From: an uncultured Panacagrimonas sp.
GTDB taxonomy: Bacteria; Pseudomonadota; Gammaproteobacteria; Nevskiales; Nevskiaceae
Reading direction: 5' to 3'
NCBI GenBank assembly: GCA_946481265.1
Contig: CAMLNE010000024.1
Location: 1-20,914, forward strand
Length of the DNA: 20,914 bases
Position numbers and translations under genes: made by a program. Positions 15,965-20,914 of this stretch are shown in pieces. The notes below the pieces were generated by a model. It ran no database searches and was not told where the DNA came from. It was given only the letters and a program-made list of their open reading frames with translations. Within the stretch, counting starts at the first letter, position 1; the number at the start of each line of letters is the position of its first letter.

Positions 15965-17476
15965 TCAGGCGCCGCGGAAGTCGCGTACACCCACCGGCTT
16001 GCCGCTGTCGTCGCTGGTTTCCAGCCGCACCGTGAAGCCCCACAGCCGCGCCAGATGCTTGAGCACCTCCTCGGCCTCGGCCGCGAGCGGACGATTGCGA
16101 TGCCGCCGGTGCTGCACCGTCAGCGAGCGGTCACCCCGGCGGTCGAAGCGCGTCACCTGGATGTCCGGCACCAGCCAGTCGCGGTTGTACTGGCCGGCGA
16201 ACAGGCGACGCAGGCGCCGGTACCCGTGTTCATTGTGGATGCTGTCCACCATCAGATGATCGTCGCCCTCGTGGTCGGCGATGGCGAACAGGTGGAATTC
16301 GCGCATCAGGCGCGGCGACAGGAACTGCGCGATGAAGGATTCGTCCTTGTAGTTGCGCATGGCGAAGTCGAGCACCTTGCGCCATTCGCCGCCGGCGATC
16401 TCCGGGAACCATTCACGATCCTCCGGCGTCGGGCTCTCGCAGATGCGACGGATGTCGCTCATCATCGCGAAGCCCAGGGCGTAGGGATTGACGCCGCCGT
16501 AGCCGCGCTGGTCGTAGCCGCGCTGGGTGATGACGTTGGTATGCGAGGCCAGGCACTCGAGCATGAAGCCGGAATCGACCCGTCCCTTGTCGAACAGGCG
16601 GTTGAGCAGGGTGTAGTGCCAGAACGTGGCCCAGCCCTCGTTCATCACCTTGGTCTGGCCCTGCGGATAGAAGTACTGCGCCATCTTGCGCGTGATGCGC
16701 ACCAGCTCCCGCTGCCAGGGCTCCAGCTTGGGCGCGTGCTTCTCCACGAAATACAGGAGGTTCTCCTGCGGCTCGACCGGAAACTGCGCCTCGCTCGGGC
16801 GGCGTTCGCCCTTGCGCTTCTGCGGCACGGTTCGCCAGATGTCGTCGAAGCGCTTCCAGTTGTATTCCTCGCGTTCGCGCAGCCGGGTGAATTCCTCCTC
16901 CACCGAGAGCTGCGGCGGCTGGCGGTAGCGATCGATGCCATGACTCATCAGCGCGTGGCAGGAGTCGAGCGTCTCCTCCACCGCCTGCGCGCCGTGGCGT
17001 TCCTCGCACTCGAGCACGTAGCGGCGCGCGAACACCAGGTAGTCGATGATCGAATCGGCGCTGGTCCACTGCCTGAACAGGTAGTTGTTCTTGAAGAAGC
17101 TGTTGTGTCCGTAGCAGGCGTGGGCAATCACCAGCGCCTGCATCGCCATCGTGTTCTCCTCCATCAGATAGGAGATGCAGGGGTTGGAGTTGATGACGAT
17201 CTCGTAGGCCAGGCCGCGCGCGCCCTTGCGGTACATCTCCTCGTTGCGGATGAATTCCTTGCCGTAGCTCCAGTGCGGGTAGCCGATGGGCAGGCCCAGG
17301 CTCGCGTAGGCGTCGAGCATCTGCTCGCTGGCGATGATCTCGATCTGGTTGGGATAGGTGTCGAGCTTGAACTCGTTGTGCGCGATGTCGCGGATCGCGT
17401 GGTCGTAGCGTTCGATCAGGTCGAACGTCCATTCCGCCCCGGTCGAAAGGTAGCCCGAGCTGCCGTCGGCGCTCAC
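15965..17476 (-). CDS. ycgB: SpoVR/YcgB family stress protein
   Basis: A 503-residue protein closely resembling E. coli YcgB (510) and Bacillus SpoVR. Conserved blocks include EWTFDLIERY, LDTYPNQIEIIASEQMLDAY, PIGYPHWSYGKEF, GLAYEIVINSNPCISYLMEENT, HACYGHNSFFKNNYLF, MNEGWATFWHY, VNPYALGFAMM and FHLFAIADHEGDDHL. The biochemical function is unknown. In Bacillus it affects spore cortex, while in non-sporulating Gram-negatives it belongs with PrkA and YeaH in stationary-phase or nitrogen-stress responses. The start GTG 17476 overlaps, by GTGA, the stop of a 35-codon ORF that bridges from yeaH. No good Shine-Dalgarno precedes it, and the first conserved residues follow within about 15 codons. The 503-residue length and C-terminus (to 15965) look complete. 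It is the last gene of the prkA-yeaH-spoVR cluster. Confidence 0.95.
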   Translation of the reverse strand: MSADGSSGYLSTGAEWTFDLIERYDHAIRDIAHNEFKLDTYPNQIEIIASEQMLDAYASLGLPIGYPHWSYGKEFIRNEEMYRKGARGLAYEIVINSNPCISYLMEENTMAMQALVIAHACYGHNSFFKNNYLFRQWTSADSIIDYLVFARRYVLECEERHGAQAVEETLDSCHALMSHGIDRYRQPPQLSVEEEFTRLREREEYNWKRFDDIWRTVPQKRKGERRPSEAQFPVEPQENLLYFVEKHAPKLEPWQRELVRITRKMAQYFYPQGQTKVMNEGWATFWHYTLLNRLFDKGRVDSGFMLECLASHTNVITQRGYDQRGYGGVNPYALGFAMMSDIRRICESPTPEDREWFPEIAGGEWRKVLDFAMRNYKDESFIAQFLSPRLMREFHLFAIADHEGDDHLMVDSIHNEHGYRRLRRLFAGQYNRDWLVPDIQVTRFDRRGDRSLTVQHRRHRNRPLAAEAEEVLKHLARLWGFTVRLETSDDSGKPVGVRDFRGA

Positions 17477-17580
17477 GGCAGGCGGTTTCCATGGTGAAGA
17501 CGATGGACCGCGGCCACGACGCGCACCACCGGTGCCGCCATAGCCCAGCGGTGAACGCAGGCCCGCAGCGGCCGACTCAT
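17473..17580 (-). other. 35-codon ORF bridging yeaH and spoVR by stop/start overlaps
   Basis: ATG 17580-17578 overlaps the yeaH stop (ATGA), and its TGA 17475-17473 overlaps the spoVR GTG (GTGA). The peptide begins MSRPLRACVHRWAMAAP and is basic (Arg/His rich) with no recognised motif. It may be a translated coupling peptide or simply an untranslated 100-base spacer with fortuitous overlaps. There is no independent evidence of expression. Confidence 0.25.
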
Positions 17581-18830
17581 AGCGCGGCCTCCTTGCGGAA
17601 CAGCTCGCGCAGCACCGGGTAGACCTCGGCGCGCGAGCTCACGCTCTTCATCGCGAAGCGCGGCGACTCGATGCGCGCGTAGGCATAGGACAGCGGGCTG
17701 GTATGGTCGGCATCGTCCGGTACCTCGATGTAGGCGTAGTAGCGGCACAGGGGCAGGATCTGCTCGCAGAGCAGGGTGCGGCTCTTCTCCGGGTCGGCGC
17801 CGAAGGCGTCGCCATCCGAGACCTGCGCACCGTAGATGTTGTAGTTCCCCGGCGGATAGCGCTCGGTGACGATCTCGTGCATCAACTTGAGCGCCGACTG
17901 CACCACGGTGCCGCCGCTTTGCGGGTCGTGAAAGAAACGCTGTTCGTCGACCTCCTCGGCGTTGTCCGTGTGGCGGATGAAGACGATCTCGACGTGCTCG
18001 TACTTGCGCGACAGGAACAGGTACAGCAGCGTGAAGAAGCGCTTGGCGAGATCCTTCTTCTCCTCGGTCATCGAGGCGGACACGTCCATCAGGCAGAACA
18101 TCACGGCGCGCGAGATGGGCAGCGGCACCTTCACCCGGTGACGGAACTTGAGATCGATGTCGTCGAGAAAGGGAATGCGCGCGATGCGCGCCTTGAGTGC
18201 GGCGATCTGCGTCTCGATCAGCGCCCTCGCGACCAGGTCGTCCTCTGCAGCCTCGGCGGCCTCGAGTTCGGCGATCTGCCGGTGCAGCGGCGCGGTCAGC
18301 GCGATGCGCCGCGCCATGGCGTTGCGCAGCGATCGCGGCACCGACAGGTTGGCCGGAACTCCGCTCGGCGTGTAGCCGGCGCGCTGCAGCTTGAAATCCC
18401 TGATCTCGGCGACGAAGTTGCGTTCGAGGTGGGGCAGTTCGAGATCGTCGAAGAACAGGTTCATGAACTCCTCGCGCGACAGCGAGAAGGTGAAGTCGTC
18501 CTGGGTGCTTTCGCCGTCGCCCTCGCCGGATCCGCCACCGCCACCGCCCTGGCCCTGGGGGCGCGGGATGCGGTCACCCGCGTTGAACGAGTGATTGCCC
18601 GGGTGGACGTACTCGTGGTCGCCGCCCGGGCCGTGACGGAAGCTCGGTTCCTTGATGTCACGCGCCGGAATGCTGACATCGCCGCCCTTTTCCATGTCGG
18701 TGATGCCGCGCCGCGCCACGATGTCGCTGACCGCCCGCTTGATCTGCTCCTTGTAGCGGCGGATGAAGCGCGCACGGTTGACCGCGCTCTTGTTGCGGTC
18801 GTTGAGGCGGCGGTCGATGACGATGGACAT
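17577..18830 (-). CDS. yeaH: YeaH/YhbH family protein (DUF444, vWA-like)
   Basis: A 417-residue protein matching E. coli YeaH along its length. The N-terminus IDRRLNDRNKSAVNRARFIRRYKEQIK is the family hallmark. Next come VSIPARDIKEPSFRHG and HPGNHSF, a Gly/Ser-rich flexible linker (about 89-107), REEFMNLFFDDLELPHLER, and RAGYTPSGVPANLSV. The C-terminal half is a von Willebrand A-like domain with MIDAS-type DVSAS (249-253; E. coli has DVSGS) and EEVDEQRFFHDPQSGGTVV. It is the partner of the PrkA/YeaG kinase in the stress cluster; molecular function is unknown, though binding of metal or proteins through the vWA domain is expected. It lies 124 bp after prkA, with an inverted repeat in that gap. 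The ATG 18830 start has no visible Shine-Dalgarno. Confidence 0.95.
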   Translation of the reverse strand: MSIVIDRRLNDRNKSAVNRARFIRRYKEQIKRAVSDIVARRGITDMEKGGDVSIPARDIKEPSFRHGPGGDHEYVHPGNHSFNAGDRIPRPQGQGGGGGGSGEGDGESTQDDFTFSLSREEFMNLFFDDLELPHLERNFVAEIRDFKLQRAGYTPSGVPANLSVPRSLRNAMARRIALTAPLHRQIAELEAAEAAEDDLVARALIETQIAALKARIARIPFLDDIDLKFRHRVKVPLPISRAVMFCLMDVSASMTEEKKDLAKRFFTLLYLFLSRKYEHVEIVFIRHTDNAEEVDEQRFFHDPQSGGTVVQSALKLMHEIVTERYPPGNYNIYGAQVSDGDAFGADPEKSRTLLCEQILPLCRYYAYIEVPDDADHTSPLSYAYARIESPRFAMKSVSSRAEVYPVLRELFRKEAAL

Positions 18831-18886
18831 GGGCGCTACGCGGTCCGGGAGGCTGGAAGCGGCAGTCGACGGTGCCGGGGCATCGC

Positions 18887-18954
18887 AAGGCCGGGGCGGA
18901 GGCCCGCTTTAGGCTGCAACGATCCCCGGTTCTCCATTCGCGGCCCCCGGCCTT
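18887..18954 (-). repeat. perfect 10-bp inverted repeat in the prkA-yeaH intercistronic gap
   Basis: AAGGCCGGGG (18887-18896 on the plus strand) pairs exactly with CCCCGGCCTT (18945-18954). The 48-base interval between the arms contains a smaller GCGG/CCGC hairpin. In the transcript the first arm begins immediately after the prkA stop codon. It would form a strong stem at the 3' end of the prkA message, about 57 bases before yeaH. No T-run follows, so mRNA stabilisation or attenuation between cistrons is more likely than simple intrinsic termination. Confidence 0.5.
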
Positions 18955-20877
18955 TCACGCCGACTTGCGCACCCGCAGATACCACTCGCTGAGCAGGCGA
19001 ACCTGCTTTTCCGTGTAGCCCTTCGCCACCATGCGGCCGACAAAGTTCTCGTGCTTCTTCTTGTCCTCGTTGGAGGCCTTGGCGTTGAACGAAATCACCG
19101 GCAGGAGTTCCTCGGTGCTCGAGAACATCTTCTTCTCGATCACCTCGCGCAGCTTCTCGTAGCTGGTCCAGCGTGGATTCTTGCCGCCGTGCTGGGCGCG
19201 TGCACGCAGCACGAAGTTGACGATCTCGTTGCGGAAGTCCTTGGGGTTGGCGATGCCGGCGGGCTTCTCGATCTTCTCGAGCTCGCTGTTGAGTGCGCCG
19301 CGGTCGAACTGCTCACCGGTCTCCGGATCCCGGTAATCCTCGTTCTGGATCCAGTAGTCGGCGAAGGTGACATAGCGGTCGAAGATGTTCTGGCCGTACT
19401 CGGAGTAGCTCTCGAGGTAGGCGGTCTGGATCTCCTTGCCGATGAACTCCGCGTAGCGCGGGGCGAGCCAGCCCTTGATGAACTCCAGATAGCGACGCTG
19501 ATTCTCCTGCGGCAGCTGCTCGCGCAGGATGCGCTGCTCGAGCACGTACATCAGGTGCACGGGGTTGGCGGCGACCTCGGTCTGGTCGTAGTTGAACACC
19601 GAGGACAGCACCTTGTACGCGAAGCGCGTCGAGGTGCCGGTCATGCCCTCGTCCACGCCGGCATAGTCGCGGTATTCCTGGAAGGACTTCGCGGCCGGAT
19701 CGGTGTCCTTCAGGTTCTCGCCGTCATAGATGCGCATCTTGGAGTAGATGCTGCTGTTCTCCGGCTCCTTGAGGCGGGTGAGCACCGAGAACTGCCCCAT
19801 CATCTCCAGCGTGCCGGGCGCGCAGGGCGCCTGGGCCAGCGAGGAGTTGCGCAGCAGCTTCTGGTAGATCTTGACCTCCTCCGACACCTGCAGGCAGTAC
19901 GGCACCTTGACGATGTAGACGCGGTCGAGGAACGCCTCGTTGTGCTTGTTGTTGCGGAAGCTCTGCCACTCGCTCTCGTTGGAGTGCGCGAGGATCACGC
20001 CGTTGAAGGGGATCGCGCTGAAACCTTCGGTGCCCTTGAAGTTGCCCTCCTGGGTGGCGGTCAGCAGCGGGTGCAGCATCTTGATCGGCGCCTTGAACAT
20101 CTCGACGAATTCGAGCAGGCCCTGGTTGGCCAGGCACAGCCCGCCCGAATAGCTGTAGGCGTCGGGATCGTCCTGCGAATAGGTCTCCAGCTTGCGGATG
20201 TCGACCTTGCCGACCAGCGAGGAGATGTCCTGGTTGTTCTCGTCGCCCGGCTCGGTCTTGGTGATGGCGGTCTGCTTGAGCACCGAGGGCTGCACGCGCA
20301 CCACCTTGAAGCGGGTCAGGTCGCCTTCGTACTCGGCCAGGCGCTTGACGGCCCACGGTGAGGCGATTCCCGACAGGTAGCGGCGGGGAATGCCGTATTC
20401 CTTCTCCAGGATCGGCCCGTCGCGATCCGGATTGAACAGGCCCAGCGGCGTCTCGTTGATCGGCGAGCCTTCGAGCGCGTAGATCGGATAGGCCTCCATC
20501 AGGCTCTTGAGGCTTTCCGCGATGGACGACTTGCCGCCGCCGACCGGGCCGAGGAGATAGAGCACCTGCTTGCGCTCTTCCAGACCCTGCGCCGCGTGCT
20601 TGAAGAACGCGACCACCTGGCCGATCACGTCCTCGAGCCCGAAGAATTCCCGGAACGCGGGGTACCGTCGGATGACGCGGTTGGAGAAGATGCGCGACAG
20701 ACGCGGATCGTTGCGCGTGTCGATGACCTCGGGTTCGCCGATCGCCGCGAGCATGCGCTCGGCGGGCGACGCATAAGCCATTGGGTCGCTCTTGCACAGG
20801 GAGAGATAATCCAGGAGCGACATCTCCTCGTTGCGTCCCTTCAGATACTGCTCCCGGTACGAGTCGAAGATGTTCAT
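18955..20877 (-). CDS. yeaG: PrkA/YeaG family serine protein kinase
   Basis: A 640-residue protein strongly like E. coli YeaG (644) from end to end. The N-terminal PrkA AAA+ domain contains Walker A GPVGGGKS (110-117, Lys116), the block LEKEYGIPRRYLSGIASPWAVKRL, TEPGDENNQDIS, HPLLTATQEGNFKGTEG, FNGVILAHSNESEW and an arginine-finger-like FLDRVYIVKVPYC. The C-terminal PrkA domain includes KEPENSSIYSKMRIYDGE, YRDYAGVDEGM and IEKPAGIANPKDFRNEIVNFVLRARA, ending in WYLRVRKSA. PrkA proteins are reported serine kinases (and in Bacillus a possible AAA+ protease). In E. coli, yeaG is induced in nitrogen starvation and stationary phase. ATG 20877 is preceded by AGGAGG at eight bases. It is first in the prkA-yeaH-spoVR operon; its promoter lies outside the right edge. 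Confidence 0.97.
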   Translation of the reverse strand: MNIFDSYREQYLKGRNEEMSLLDYLSLCKSDPMAYASPAERMLAAIGEPEVIDTRNDPRLSRIFSNRVIRRYPAFREFFGLEDVIGQVVAFFKHAAQGLEERKQVLYLLGPVGGGKSSIAESLKSLMEAYPIYALEGSPINETPLGLFNPDRDGPILEKEYGIPRRYLSGIASPWAVKRLAEYEGDLTRFKVVRVQPSVLKQTAITKTEPGDENNQDISSLVGKVDIRKLETYSQDDPDAYSYSGGLCLANQGLLEFVEMFKAPIKMLHPLLTATQEGNFKGTEGFSAIPFNGVILAHSNESEWQSFRNNKHNEAFLDRVYIVKVPYCLQVSEEVKIYQKLLRNSSLAQAPCAPGTLEMMGQFSVLTRLKEPENSSIYSKMRIYDGENLKDTDPAAKSFQEYRDYAGVDEGMTGTSTRFAYKVLSSVFNYDQTEVAANPVHLMYVLEQRILREQLPQENQRRYLEFIKGWLAPRYAEFIGKEIQTAYLESYSEYGQNIFDRYVTFADYWIQNEDYRDPETGEQFDRGALNSELEKIEKPAGIANPKDFRNEIVNFVLRARAQHGGKNPRWTSYEKLREVIEKKMFSSTEELLPVISFNAKASNEDKKKHENFVGRMVAKGYTEKQVRLLSEWYLRVRKSA

Positions 20878-20885
20878 CGTTCGCG

Positions 20886-20891
20886 CCTCCT
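20886..20891 (-). promoter_or_regulatory. perfect Shine-Dalgarno (AGGAGG) for prkA/yeaG
   Basis: Read on the minus strand, AGGAGG lies eight bases before ATG 20877. Most other genes here have weak sites, so strong translation initiation of prkA is expected. The remaining 23 bases to the window edge show no assignable promoter. Confidence 0.8.
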
Positions 20892-20914
20892 GGGGCTCGC
20901 GATCAATTTCGTTG

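Noticed and set aside
15359..17497. A 712-codon plus-strand frame opposite spoVR and the 5' part of mgtE
   Set aside because: The minus strand carries conserved SpoVR blocks throughout. The plus frame is a mirror of codon bias.
15965..20877. A sporulation locus (SpoVR and PrkA names)
   Set aside because: The proteins match the Gram-negative YcgB, YeaH and YeaG versions. The window's other genes (mpl, pmbA, rnd) are gammaproteobacterial, so sporulation is not implied.

Overview
The window is ordinary-looking, GC-rich chromosomal DNA from a Gammaproteobacterium. The basis is the gene content and how closely the proteins resemble gammaproteobacterial families: mpl, rnd, pmbA/tldE, a yeaG-yeaH-ycgB stress cluster and an FATP-type acyl-CoA synthetase. 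Third codon positions are strongly G/C and several genes start with GTG. A Xanthomonadales- or Nevskiales-like lineage is plausible, but I cannot fix the taxon by eye. I see no rRNA, tRNA, CRISPR array, insertion sequence or phage gene. Coding density is high and no gene-free stretch exceeds 300 bases.

Layout. (1) Positions 1-2360, minus strand: three tightly packed minor-pilin genes of a Tad/Flp pilus locus (a TadE-like gene, a second TadE/TadF-like gene, and a TadG-like gene that runs off the left edge). (2) 2546-5692, plus strand and divergent from the pilin genes: a membrane-anchored triple-PAS GGDEF protein whose C-terminal EAL domain has lost its catalytic signatures. (3) 5895-7775 plus: a very-long-chain acyl-CoA synthetase of the FATP type. 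(4) 7846-8937 minus: ribonuclease D. (5) 9007-13083 plus: an uncharacterised membrane protein, mpl (murein tripeptide recycling ligase), pmbA/tldE and a small exported DUF3617 protein. (6) 13112-14173 minus: an APH-fold kinase of the ACAD10/11-like family. (7) 14440-15786 minus: the magnesium channel MgtE. (8) 15965-20877 minus: prkA(yeaG)-yeaH-spoVR(ycgB), with a perfect AGGAGG Shine-Dalgarno in front of prkA at the right edge.

Functional themes. The left end joins a surface pilus to a probable cyclic-di-GMP synthase transcribed away from it. The centre is housekeeping: RNA processing, cell-wall recycling, proteolysis and fatty-acid activation. The right end is the conserved stationary-phase/nutrient-stress kinase module, read in the same direction as the downstream mgtE.

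No clearly new multi-gene system is visible. The most useful second looks are: the degenerate EAL domain on an intact GGDEF; a 35-codon ORF joined by stop/start overlaps to both yeaH and spoVR; a perfect 10-bp inverted repeat that begins directly after the prkA stop codon; a hydrophilic insert in the acyl-CoA synthetase; and a 16-bp perfect palindrome between two convergent genes.
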